In this document: positions 47,103 through 55,980 of the stretch, piece after piece
How the letters are laid out: every line of letters begins with the position of its first letter
Numbering within the stretch: position 1 is the first letter of the stretch
Source: Bin80 sp965261255
Lineage (GTDB): Bacteria > Bacteroidota > Rhodothermia > Rhodothermales > Bin80
Reading direction: 5' to 3'
Assembly (NCBI GenBank): GCA_965261255.1
Contig: CBDHCQ010000004.1
Location: 2,914,001 to 2,978,000 of the forward strand
Length of the DNA stretch: 64,000 nucleotides
Made by a program: the position numbers and the translations under genes
Notes under the pieces: model-generated
Told to the model about the DNA's origin: nothing
The model's database searches: none
The model's input: only the letters and a program-made list of their open reading frames with translations

Positions 47103-50100
47103 GTGAACCACAAGCCCTTTTCAGAACCTAAACCCGATACGAATACCCGCAAAAAAAGAACGGTATTGAAATACTTTGGAGCAGCCGCAGCATTCTTTCT
47201 TGCAAGCAGCTTCCTTGTATACCTTGGCCTTACACACACAGAAGTAGGGCGTGACTCCCTGCGCCAGGAACTCGAGCTCAGGTTTGCCGAAACCTTCAAT
47301 GGCCGCCTTGCAATAGGTAATATTTCCGGCAACTTCCGCCCTGTCGTTCGTTTTCAGGATGTGAAGTTTTATGACGAAAAAGATCAACTTTGGCTACGCG
47401 CAGAGGAAATAACCGGTCGGCCAAGTTGGTGGGCAGTGCTCAGCCGTAAAATAGACCTGCGCGCACTTAACATTGTACGCCCATCACTAAACCTTGAGTA
47501 TCGCGCCGACAGTACTTGGAATTTGGCCACTGTACTGAAGCGGGATCAACCGGGAGCATGGACATTTGAGTCTACACAAATTTCCATCACTGAAGGAACC
47601 CTTGACGTATCCTATGAAGAACACGCGCCGCCCGCAGTTGAGTCGGGATGGCTATTCGATTTAGCCGCAGCAAATGTATCCAACCTGTCACTCCAAAGCG
47701 AGATCGGACTGTATCCCGGCAGGCGACTCTTTACAATTAATTCGTTTGAAGCTTCAATTGACACACTTCAGGTGGAAGCTGCAGGAGAGTTGGTACTAGA
47801 GCAAGGGCTATTGCACGTAAACACATTACTACTGTCAAGTGCACTGAATGAAGCTGAGGTGGTAGGTGTATACTTCGGTGATGAACAACACGTGAACCTC
47901 TCGCTGGCCCGGAGCTTCATTACGCCTGGTTTCGCCAATGCTATCGTCCCGAAACTGATACTCCCAGACTCGCTTTCCCTGAGCGTTGATGTAGAACGTG
48001 ACGGAAGACAATGGAATCTGAAAGATCTCAGCGCAAAAACGAAACGCTCACAAATCGTCCTGAGCTCCTCAGACATCAGCTTCGAAGGGGACCAGTTATC
48101 ATTTAACACTACGCTTGGACCTAGCGTGTTAGATCCTATGGATGCACATGCCCTCCTTGGCATAAACACCTGGAGCGAGAGATCCATACAACTTGAGGGC
48201 CAACTGAGAGGCCTGAAAACCGTTGACAGCACCCGGATTGCAGGAACGCTTGATATTGCCGACGATGCAAGCGGTCGCGGACAACTCGAAATATCAGCCT
48301 TTCATGACACAACATGGAGTTACGCCGCACAGTTAACAGCAACGGCGGTTGACTTACACAGCCATACAGGCCGACAAGTGCTTAGCAGCGCCATCAACGG
48401 TCAGTTCACGATTGAAGGGAAGGGGATTCAAGAGCCATCTCTGTACACCTCGCTCGCTATTGCTCCGTCTACGATCGCCGACCGTTCGCTAGACAGTCTC
48501 TGGTTTGCGGGAACTGTTGTCGACCACCAATTAGATCTCAATGGCTTTGCTACAGAGCAAGGCGCTCGTCTTGACACTGATCTGATGGCCTCTTGGGCAG
48601 ACAGCGTCCTCTCATACGAAACTCAGGGCAACTTGACAAGAGTGGATTTCGGAAAAATTCTTGCAATCCCTGAACTGGAAACAGGCGTAAATGCGGCCTG
48701 GACGCTCAGTGGATCAGGAACCGATTTGGCTACACTTTCCGCCGCGCTAGAGATTCATACCGACTCATCAACAGTCAACTGGAATGACCTGCAACGCTCT
48801 GCCCCCCCTACTCAATGGTCTATTTCTGTAACCGATCCAGCAGCAATGGGCCCGCGCCTGATCATTGGAGGAGACGTATTAAACCTTGAAGCTTCGGGTG
48901 CACTTCATGCAAATCTGCTCGAAAGTATCGGGAACGCATGGATCGGTGCAATTTCTGAAGTATTTGACCGATTTGCTGCCAAACTAAATGACAATCCACC
49001 GGAGACATATGCAAGTGGACCCTCGCCGGATCAACTCAACGCCGCCTCCCAGATAGAGGAAGTATTGACATCCGCCCAACTAACCTCACTGGATCTGGAT
49101 GTAAGCTGGAGGCTGCTTTCACATCCAGCCACCAGTGCACTGCTTCCCATGCTGCCCGAGCTTTCGAGCAGCATCCAGGGCGCAGCAAACATTTGGGCGG
49201 GTTCTGATAAACTTCGCTTGCACTCTCAGATTCAGGATGACGTTCTGGTATTTGGCAATGTTACAACGTACCAACCCAGAGGTGCATTCACGCTTGAGGC
49301 GGATCTTAACCAGACGCTGGAATCATCATGGCAGATTGATCTCAGCCTGTCAGCTGACTCTCTGACCCGTGGCGGAATAGCTGTCCTGCAACCCGAAATG
49401 CTGATTAAGCAGGACGGGCAAACAGGAACAGTAAACATTAGTGCATACGGCAGAAATACAACTCAGCCTGGACATCTTTTATCAAACATCCGACTCCTCC
49501 CAGATCGAACACGCATCCAGATTCAGGAGGTAGTGCTCCCACTTGAGGAAACCACATGGGAAACATCTCAGCCTGCGAGTATTGACCTGTTTGCTGATGC
49601 AACTGTAATTACCCCATTTCGCCTCGAAAACATCAGACCTTCTCTCGATGAAGTACAAGCAATTTCTGTTCACGGCCGTCTATCAAGCCTGCCAACAGAC
49701 ACGCTTAATCTTGGCCTAAAGGCCGTAGACTTGAATTATCTCTCGAGCACATTCAACCTAAGGCGACCACTGGGGGGGCAAGTAAATGCAGATTTGCATT
49801 GGACTGGACTCTGGCAACCTGAAATCACAGGTACCTTGGGAGTTGATACGCTTACGTTCGACAGAACGGTGGTTGGTCAGGTACAGGCCTCCAGTACCTT
49901 GTTACCCGGTCAATCCAATCTGCAGGTTTCCATGGTCGTGGATTCAATTCGATCTGCACCGGCGGGATATGAGAATGCCAGTAATCAAATAGTGCTCACC
50001 GGCAATATGATTGTTCCCGGCAAGGAGAGTACCGGTGCGCTTGACTTTTCATTCGATGTGCAGCGACTTGATGCAACTTTTCTGAAGCTGGTTCTGAAGA

Positions 50101-51686
50101 GGTTCGGAAATTTTGAGGGAGGTTTCAACGGACAAATTGCACTTAACGGCCCTCCTGACGATCTGACGCTGGGCGGAAAACTAACTTGGAAGGACGGCCG
50201 CTTTGACATCCCAAAATTCAATACCTCCTATGAGGCTACTGCGTCTGTCACGCTTTTCGACGACAAAATCCTTGTGGAAGAACTGCTGGTACAGGATGAA
50301 GATGGTGGTTCGGCTGATCTTTCTGGAATGCTTGATCTCAACGGCTTCAGATTTCTCTCCTTTGATGCATTTGCGGAGGTGGATGCATTACAGATATTAA
50401 ATGTTGTCAACTATACGCGCGACCTCGCCTTCTATGGTGATATTCGTGTATCCGGTGATGCAACATTAACCGGACCTGTTCACACTTCCTTCCTTCGTTC
50501 GGACAATCTGGTCATAACGCCACAAAGTGAGATATACATTCCGGTTCGTGAATCCGATTCTGTTCGCGACCCAGGATTCATCGTCTATATAGATCCTGAG
50601 CGACCCGTCGAGGATCAATTGGCTTCTTTCCAGCAGCGTGATAATATTTTGGCAGAGCGGCCCGAAGGTGAGCGGGAGTTTCGGGACGGACTGGATATGG
50701 ATCTCAATATCATGGGGCCTCCTGGATCAACCATCCGCCTGGTCATTGATCCGCTGCTGGGTGATGTTATCAATGGCGTCGGAAGTGCCCGCGTTCAGAT
50801 CCAGCGAACAGGCGGAGACATCGCAACTTACGGCTCTTTTGAGTTATCCTCCGGGGACTACCTTTTCACGGCAGGTGAGGTGTTTGTACGGCGATTCCTG
50901 ATAGATTCCGGCACGATCACCTGGACCGGCGAACCTCTTAATCCCGCGCTTGATATTGAGGCGGCCTACCGCACACGCGCTTCGCGTAACGGCCTACCAG
51001 ATGATGTAGGTGGATCGATTAAAACTAGTTTGCCGCTGTTCGTCAATTTGAATGTTGCTGGTACACTGAATGCAGTGTTGATTGATTTGGCGCTGGAGAT
51101 TGATCAACGACAGGAAGCCATCAGTGATACACCACTGCTGGATTCCTATCTGAATCGACCAGATCTTGCAGCGGAACACGCTACTAGCGTTTTGCTCACG
51201 AACTCATTTCTGCTCTCAGCAGATGGCACACGCAGTGGGATATTGACCAGTTCTGCGGTCAACAGTGTATCCAGTCTCGTGGCCAGCCAACTCAACCGTT
51301 ACCTGAACCAGGTTATTCCGCAAGCGGATTTCACGCTCGGGGTTCAGAGTGACGAAGCCATACAGGACCTGGATGTGGCTGCAGGGATTGCGATAAGACT
51401 TTTGAATGAGCGTTTGATTATCCGCGGGGAGGGCGTGTACCGCGGACTCAATGCTGAAGAAACAGTTTCCAAGGGCCTTGAAGGCGAATTCGTTGTGGAG
51501 ATCCGATTAAGCCCTTCGGTAGCCGTGGAAGTTTTTTACCGACGTGAAGGGGATGTCCTCAGTGAAACCCTCATCACGAACGAAACTGGTCTTGGTCTCA
51601 ACTACCGCACAGAGTTTACTTCATGGCGGAAGCTGTTTGGACGTCAAGTTTCCGAGTCGAAAGAACTTGCCGACAAAACCCATTAG
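47103..51686 (+). CDS. tamB: TamB-like translocation/lipid-transfer protein (AsmA-like superfamily)
   Basis: A 1527-residue envelope-spanning protein with one N-terminal membrane anchor (YFGAAAAFFLASSFLVYLGL). It continues as a very long run of short beta strands forming the beta-taco groove. The C-terminal DUF490/TamB domain is clear from IQRTGGDIATYGSFELSSGD, then GTITWTGEPLNPALDIEA, and the ending LGLNYRTEFTSW. TamB-type proteins move phospholipids or assist barrel proteins between the membranes. The start is GTG 47103. The AsmA-like N-terminus (GRLAIGNISGNFRPVVRF) is complete. No tamA/bamA gene is adjacent. Confidence 0.92.
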   Translation: MNHKPFSEPKPDTNTRKKRTVLKYFGAAAAFFLASSFLVYLGLTHTEVGRDSLRQELELRFAETFNGRLAIGNISGNFRPVVRFQDVKFYDEKDQLWLRAEEITGRPSWWAVLSRKIDLRALNIVRPSLNLEYRADSTWNLATVLKRDQPGAWTFESTQISITEGTLDVSYEEHAPPAVESGWLFDLAAANVSNLSLQSEIGLYPGRRLFTINSFEASIDTLQVEAAGELVLEQGLLHVNTLLLSSALNEAEVVGVYFGDEQHVNLSLARSFITPGFANAIVPKLILPDSLSLSVDVERDGRQWNLKDLSAKTKRSQIVLSSSDISFEGDQLSFNTTLGPSVLDPMDAHALLGINTWSERSIQLEGQLRGLKTVDSTRIAGTLDIADDASGRGQLEISAFHDTTWSYAAQLTATAVDLHSHTGRQVLSSAINGQFTIEGKGIQEPSLYTSLAIAPSTIADRSLDSLWFAGTVVDHQLDLNGFATEQGARLDTDLMASWADSVLSYETQGNLTRVDFGKILAIPELETGVNAAWTLSGSGTDLATLSAALEIHTDSSTVNWNDLQRSAPPTQWSISVTDPAAMGPRLIIGGDVLNLEASGALHANLLESIGNAWIGAISEVFDRFAAKLNDNPPETYASGPSPDQLNAASQIEEVLTSAQLTSLDLDVSWRLLSHPATSALLPMLPELSSSIQGAANIWAGSDKLRLHSQIQDDVLVFGNVTTYQPRGAFTLEADLNQTLESSWQIDLSLSADSLTRGGIAVLQPEMLIKQDGQTGTVNISAYGRNTTQPGHLLSNIRLLPDRTRIQIQEVVLPLEETTWETSQPASIDLFADATVITPFRLENIRPSLDEVQAISVHGRLSSLPTDTLNLGLKAVDLNYLSSTFNLRRPLGGQVNADLHWTGLWQPEITGTLGVDTLTFDRTVVGQVQASSTLLPGQSNLQVSMVVDSIRSAPAGYENASNQIVLTGNMIVPGKESTGALDFSFDVQRLDATFLKLVLKRFGNFEGGFNGQIALNGPPDDLTLGGKLTWKDGRFDIPKFNTSYEATASVTLFDDKILVEELLVQDEDGGSADLSGMLDLNGFRFLSFDAFAEVDALQILNVVNYTRDLAFYGDIRVSGDATLTGPVHTSFLRSDNLVITPQSEIYIPVRESDSVRDPGFIVYIDPERPVEDQLASFQQRDNILAERPEGEREFRDGLDMDLNIMGPPGSTIRLVIDPLLGDVINGVGSARVQIQRTGGDIATYGSFELSSGDYLFTAGEVFVRRFLIDSGTITWTGEPLNPALDIEAAYRTRASRNGLPDDVGGSIKTSLPLFVNLNVAGTLNAVLIDLALEIDQRQEAISDTPLLDSYLNRPDLAAEHATSVLLTNSFLLSADGTRSGILTSSAVNSVSSLVASQLNRYLNQVIPQADFTLGVQSDEAIQDLDVAAGIAIRLLNERLIIRGEGVYRGLNAEETVSKGLEGEFVVEIRLSPSVAVEVFYRREGDVLSETLITNETGLGLNYRTEFTSWRKLFGRQVSESKELADKTH

Positions 51687-52015
51687 AAAACTTGGGGAAT
51701 TACGTTCCCGTAGGACCAGGCCTCTTCCTGTGTCTGACTGAATGTCCCCCTGTTTTGAGTCTGGCCGGAGTATTGCAAGGACGCATTCATGCCCTTTGAT
51801 GGTTGTGCTGCAACACGCTGGTGATGCAGTACAAGAGTCGCACCCGATCACCCTGATCAGAATGTGAACGGTCCTGAAATAAGCCCTTCGGCCTTTGGTT
51901 TGGCGCTTATATAGTTAGGTGAACTTTCTGCCCGATCCTTCGCACAAGCGGGTAATCAAATCGGGAGAATCAATAAGCAAGGGATCGGGGCCGGTTTGCG
52001 GTCTGGGCCGGGCCC
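51687..52015. other. Intergenic region holding a dispersed repeat
   Basis: The space between the convergent tamB and the CxxC protein gene. It contains a repeat unit (51899-51949) also present at 55277-55315. No gene was seen. Confidence 0.4.
51899..51949 (+). repeat. Dispersed repeat, left copy
   Basis: It begins TTTGGCGCTTATATAGTTAG and ends GCACAAGC. The right copy at 55277-55315 has the same start with one change (A to G) and the same end, with a shorter middle. The two copies lie in the same orientation on either side of the Cys-rich peptide module and the IS5-like element. Confidence 0.5.
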
Positions 52016-52573
52016 TCAGAAGAGTGAGCTCACACCCGCATACCAAGCAGAATCTACCACTTCGTGGTACATATTCGTAGGAGTAGATACGCGCACGTCC
52101 AGTATCTGTCCACGAGCCATCAGTAGCGACACAGGATCAAAAGGTCCGAGATCCGTTCCAAAGAACTCGTCCACACCAGACAGCGTGCGGTATTCAAACA
52201 GGATCTCCCGTCCCTCCAGATACCTGGCGGTATCACCACTGAAATAGACCTGTGTGTGCCCTTTGAGTTGGTCCCAGTAGGTATTCAGTGCAGCCAGCTC
52301 GCTTACGATGCACGCCGCGCATCCACGGGCATCCAGTATGACCACAACAGAAAACAACTGCGCTGAAGCGGCTCGTTCGAGTTTACCCTGTTTCAAGGAC
52401 TCTTGCAAGGCAAACTCCATGGTGCTCTCAACAGTGACCAGCTTCTCTTTCACCTCTGCACCTAGGCTGCGACTTTGGCGGAACTGCACATACAGAAGAA
52501 CAACAGTTGCAGCAAGCACAGCAAACGCGATCCAACTCAGCGTCTGCGCGCCCCATGCATCTTTGTCTAACAT
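52016..52573 (-). CDS. Membrane-anchored thioredoxin-like protein with CxxC
   Basis: A 185-residue protein: one N-terminal membrane segment (LSWIAFAVLAATVVLLYVQF), then a charged, probably coiled stretch. A strand and CxxC follow (FSVVVILDARGCAACIVSEL, cysteines spaced CAAC) as in the TlpA/thioredoxin fold, then VYFSGDTARYL and a C-terminal strand pair. The cis-Pro of a true thioredoxin may be the Pro in RVSTPTNMYHE. It is the third gene of the peptide-propeller-CxxC module, 8 bases after the propeller stop. A likely role is making or reducing disulfides in the Cys-rich peptide; that is inference. Confidence 0.75.
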   Translation of the reverse strand: MLDKDAWGAQTLSWIAFAVLAATVVLLYVQFRQSRSLGAEVKEKLVTVESTMEFALQESLKQGKLERAASAQLFSVVVILDARGCAACIVSELAALNTYWDQLKGHTQVYFSGDTARYLEGREILFEYRTLSGVDEFFGTDLGPFDPVSLLMARGQILDVRVSTPTNMYHEVVDSAWYAGVSSLF

Positions 52574-52581
52574 CGGCTTGC

Positions 52582-53751
52582 CTACCCGTCTCGTAGCACG
52601 TTGTCGTAAATCTTGATGTATCTGTCGCTTTCCCCGGTCTCCGGGTTGCGATCTGCCTGCAGCATGAACAAGTGCTCGTCGTCTAACGCAAAATCTATGG
52701 GTGCACGGGCAACGCGGTAACTCCTGATGTATTCGCCGGTGGCATTATCGTATACGTCCAGATAGCGCAAAACTACATAGTCGGCATCTATTGCAGGCCG
52801 GATCAGGCAATATCTGCCATAAACGGCTATGTTGAGCGACGCATACAGGGCCGTAGATGCATATCCTATGATTTGGCTGCTTTCCCCTACCGTCTCAGTA
52901 TAATTAATCTCGCTCGGATGGTTGTCAATCGTTGCCACGGAGAAAACCAGCGTGCCATCCAGCGCGTACTTCTTGATCAGTGATTCGGAATATCCCGTGT
53001 AGTAGATATGACCATCGTAGTAGTCTACAAAACCCGAAGAGCGAAGTATCCAACCTGCCCACAAGTCTTCAACAGCATTGCGCACAATGCCCATCCCGTG
53101 CACTACGGTACCCTCTACGTCTATCACCATAAACAGATTATCACCGTATGCGTTGTCAAAGGTCAGCACCTTGCCGTCTTCCATAATCTCCAATCGCACA
53201 GGCTCGTGATCAATGATCTGTTCGCCAACAAATGTTCCCTCTGTAGTAAACCGGGCGAGTCGGTGCTGTCGATTGGCCAGCACAAGATGTCCATCGGATA
53301 CATCGAAATCTCGGAATGCAGCTATCTCTCCAGGCCCCTCTCCGAGCCCGTGGCCTATAAACCGGTAAGATCCAACATCCTCCTTGTCTACCGCCAGAAC
53401 CTTTCCCAGTCGCCCGTCAGCCGCATAAATCCAGTCCTCGTGAACTTCAATGCGCTGGGCGTTGAACACGTCGTAGTCAGACAGTGCGAAGCTGTCTAAC
53501 GCTGCCAACGTGGACACAACCACACGTTCATCAGCGGTCTGTTCCACCTTGTGGAAGAAGTCTTCCGACTCAGTAGAGGACGGAGCATTGAAGCAGCCAG
53601 CAATGCCAACACACAGTACACACGCCAAGGCCAGACGGTGCCCTTCGAGACGTCCACCTGCGAAAACGCTCGGTTTAGCACGAGTATCCGCACTAAAGCC
53701 CTTAGCCTTGGGGGCATCACTAGGGACCATCACAATTGGTGTCAGTGGCAT
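52582..53751 (-). CDS. 6-bladed beta-propeller lipoprotein (intact module)
   Basis: A 389-residue protein of the same family as the genes at 25663 and 26979. The lipoprotein signal lies in LALACVLCVGIAGCFN (lipobox IAGC) after a long N-terminal stretch. The hallmark turn is GHGLGEGPGEIAAFRDF, followed by blades such as HLVLANRQHRLARFTTEG and DYYDGHIYYTGYSESLI. The N-terminus is unusually long if ATG 53751 is used; ATG 53730 shortens it by 7 residues and cuts the overlap with the peptide gene from 32 to 11 bases. The family's role is unknown. It is the middle gene of the three-gene module. Confidence 0.82.
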   Translation of the reverse strand: MPLTPIVMVPSDAPKAKGFSADTRAKPSVFAGGRLEGHRLALACVLCVGIAGCFNAPSSTESEDFFHKVEQTADERVVVSTLAALDSFALSDYDVFNAQRIEVHEDWIYAADGRLGKVLAVDKEDVGSYRFIGHGLGEGPGEIAAFRDFDVSDGHLVLANRQHRLARFTTEGTFVGEQIIDHEPVRLEIMEDGKVLTFDNAYGDNLFMVIDVEGTVVHGMGIVRNAVEDLWAGWILRSSGFVDYYDGHIYYTGYSESLIKKYALDGTLVFSVATIDNHPSEINYTETVGESSQIIGYASTALYASLNIAVYGRYCLIRPAIDADYVVLRYLDVYDNATGEYIRSYRVARAPIDFALDDEHLFMLQADRNPETGESDRYIKIYDNVLRDG

Positions 53752-54028
53752 CGTAGCACGGCCTGTGGCAGCGTATAAACTGGCAATTCGGGAGCTCGCA
53801 ATTTGTCTGCTGGATCAGACCGCATTCCCAATTGTCTGAGCCTGAGTGACACTCTTCTCCTGCACTACCCCAATAATCTTTGAAGCAGTCACTGCACCCT
53901 CCACACGTTGTTTCCGCGGCCAGCGTTTCCTGCATCGCGACCTCAACCGCGTCGTTCTGCCACGATACATCTACGCTTGGAACAAGACAGAGAGCAGCAG
54001 TCATTAAAAAGATTGCTACGATCCTCAT
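53720..54028 (-). CDS. Cys-rich exported peptide (intact module)
   Basis: A 102-residue product with a signal peptide (IVAIFLMTAALCLVPSV) and a mature part with ten cysteines, including CGGCSDC, EECHSG, WECGL, TNCELPNCQFIRC and RPCYD. An even number of cysteines suggests five disulfides. The position before a 6-bladed propeller gene recalls the NVEALA-type peptides of Bacteroidota, though the NVEALA sequence itself is not evident. It is the first gene of the module; its stop lies inside the start of the propeller gene. The upstream side is cut off by an IS5-like element 80 bases away, which may have changed its promoter. Confidence 0.7.
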   Translation of the reverse strand: MRIVAIFLMTAALCLVPSVDVSWQNDAVEVAMQETLAAETTCGGCSDCFKDYWGSAGEECHSGSDNWECGLIQQTNCELPNCQFIRCHRPCYDATDTNCDGP

Positions 54029-54108
54029 GGAAATACATCATTGGTTGGTTAAGGTTAAGCTGAATGATATATACACTTTAGTGTTCAATATCAAGCCTCT
54101 TATATTAA

Positions 54109-55215
54109 GGAAACTCTGATTTATGTTGGCGAAACTCACTATGTTACGACATCCAGATATCAATGATCAACGTGCCATGAGACAACTCACTTTCGAGGAC
54201 GTCACCTACCTCAACCGTTCGCGCAAGACGCGCAGGCAGCGTTTTCTGGAAAGGATGGATCGTGTTCTGCCATGGGATACCTTCCTGGCCATACTGAAGC
54301 CGTACTACCCCAAAGGCGAAAGGGGGCGTCCTCCAATTCCCTTGGAGACGATGCTGCGTATTTACTTTATGCAGCAGTGGTTCGATTTGTCAGACCCGGC
54401 AGCGGAAGACGCGGTCCATGATATTTTTCCGATTCGGATGTTTGCGAAGGTGCAACCGGGCTATGCGCCGGATGAGACGACGATCTGCAAGTTCCGGCAC
54501 TGGCTGGAGGAGCATGGACTGACGAAGCAGTTATTACGGGTCAGCAGTCGGCATCTCGAGAAGCACAAGATCCTGGTGCGAGAAGGCACGATCGTGGATG
54601 CCACCATTATTGCGGCGCCATCGTCAACCAAGAACAAGGAGCGCAAGCGCGATCCAGAGATGGCCTCCACGAAGAAGGGCAACACCTGGCATTTCGGTAT
54701 GAAGGCGCATGTGGGTACAGATACGCAAGGGTTGGTGCATACGGTGGAGACGAGCGCAGCCAATGTGCATGACTCGGAGATGATGTCGGCGTGTCTGCAC
54801 GGTGAGGAGGAGGTGATCTACGGGGACAAGGGCTATGTGAGCGAAGCCGGAAAGACCCAAGCGGAAGCCTGCGGGGTGACTTGGCGTGTATTGCGCAAGG
54901 CCACCCGAAAGCGCAAGCTCAACTGCGCGGACCAATCCTTCAACCGCAAGAGTAGTCGGACCCGGGCCAGAGTCGAACATGTCTTTGGCGTGATCAAGCA
55001 CCAGTGGGGCTTCCGCAAGGTTCGCTACCGAGGGTTGGAGAAGAACACAGCCCAACTGTACACGCTCTTTGCGCTTGCCAACTTCCATATGGCCGGCGAC
55101 CGATTACTGGCCTTACAGGGATAGGTATGCCCTGTAAGCACAGATAGGGTACTTTGGGCCTTCTTCCCGAACTGTTTTACCAGAATTCAGACCAAAATCG
55201 CACATCAGAGGCACC
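54109..55215 (+). mobile_element. IS5-like insertion sequence
   Basis: It contains one intact IS5-family transposase gene. Imperfect inverted ends are visible: the left begins GGAAACTCTGATTTATG and the right, inverted, GGTGCCTCTGATGTGCG, sharing CTCTGAT at the same distance from the tip. Flanking bases TTAA and (one base out) CTAA fit the YTAR target of IS5, but an exact duplication was not found. Confidence 0.55.
54123..55124 (+). CDS. IS5-family transposase
   Basis: A 333-residue DDE transposase. The N-terminal DUF772 domain (PLETMLRIYFMQQWFDLSDP) is followed by the catalytic D in GTIVDATIIAAPSS, D in VIYGDKGYVSE and E in ARVEHVFGVIKHQWGF with the RxxExxF...R pattern. The frame is intact and close to the usual IS5 length. 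Its start lies 14 bases inside the left end of the element. Confidence 0.93.
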   Translation: MLAKLTMLRHPDINDQRAMRQLTFEDVTYLNRSRKTRRQRFLERMDRVLPWDTFLAILKPYYPKGERGRPPIPLETMLRIYFMQQWFDLSDPAAEDAVHDIFPIRMFAKVQPGYAPDETTICKFRHWLEEHGLTKQLLRVSSRHLEKHKILVREGTIVDATIIAAPSSTKNKERKRDPEMASTKKGNTWHFGMKAHVGTDTQGLVHTVETSAANVHDSEMMSACLHGEEEVIYGDKGYVSEAGKTQAEACGVTWRVLRKATRKRKLNCADQSFNRKSSRTRARVEHVFGVIKHQWGFRKVRYRGLEKNTAQLYTLFALANFHMAGDRLLALQG

Positions 55216-55649
55216 ACTAAACCCATTTTGGACTGGATTTGCAAATAACATCGCGTTGATCAGACCTTCCTTAAATTTTGGCGCTTGTATAGTTAGTGAA
55301 GGATTCAGCACAAGCAAACTAAATGGTCAGCAATGTCCGCGGCGGTGTTGTGTCTAACCACCATGAAATGAACGATCCGGTGTTTTCATCAGGCTGTCTT
55401 GAATTGCCAGATATTGCGGACGCGGCGTCGGCAGCCCTATTCCAACCGGCCTTGGATTGATAGTCGGGCTGATTCAACCCATAGAAGCCGCTCAAGCGGA
55501 CTCCATTCAAGATGCACAACCGTCTGGACCATGCGGGCGGGTTCCTTCGACGTGGCTTAGCACCCGCATACACAAGTACTTCTCGATAAATGGCCGTCAC
55601 TTGATGTGAAATACATATTCATTCGTATATTGGGGCCATTGCGCCTTCG
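55216..55649. other. Intergenic region between IS5-like element and riboswitch
   Basis: About 430 bases. It holds the right copy of the dispersed repeat (55277-55315) and presumably the btu promoter near 55600-55640. A 93-codon minus-strand frame (55319-55600) has no recognisable motif and was not called. Confidence 0.4.
55277..55315 (+). repeat. Dispersed repeat, right copy
   Basis: It begins TTTGGCGCTTGTATAGTTAG and ends AGCACAAGC. Compare the left copy at 51899-51949, which has about 12 extra bases in the middle. Confidence 0.5.
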
Positions 55650-55868
55650 GTCCGGGCATTTGCCTGGGTAAAGGGGAATCCGGTGTCATCTTGCTACAAG
55701 ATCAAGCCGGAACTGTACCCGCAACTGTAGGCCGTACGGAAGTAGAAATGCTTCCAGAGAAGAGGCACGAGGGAGTACATAGTCACTGTCCAAGTTGATG
55801 GGAAGGCTATGAACACCGCCTCTTCGGGCACACCGAGTGTGCGTGCGGCGAGTCAGGAAACCTGCCGA
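55650..55868 (+). promoter_or_regulatory. Cobalamin (adenosyl-/B12) riboswitch
   Basis: The conserved core is plain. GGGGAATCCGGTG is at about 55674-55685, CCGGAACTGTACCCGCAACTG at 55707-55727, and the closing box GAGTCAGGAAACCTGCC at 55850-55866. It lies in the leader of btuB, about 110 bases before its ATG. B12 binding would switch off expression of the downstream uptake genes. The exact 5' limit is not fixed. Confidence 0.93.
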
Positions 55869-55980
55869 GGGGAAAAACGCGCCACCAACCTCCGGGCGTT
55901 GAGGTCTACGGTCGGCATCTGCTGGGGTGACTAGCAAGACGCGGCGGCCAGGATCTCTTGATAGAGGTTCAGGCACTGAC

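Noticed and set aside
55319..55600. 93-codon minus-strand frame between the IS5-like element and the riboswitch
   Set aside because: No recognisable domain or start context; it overlaps the likely btu promoter region.
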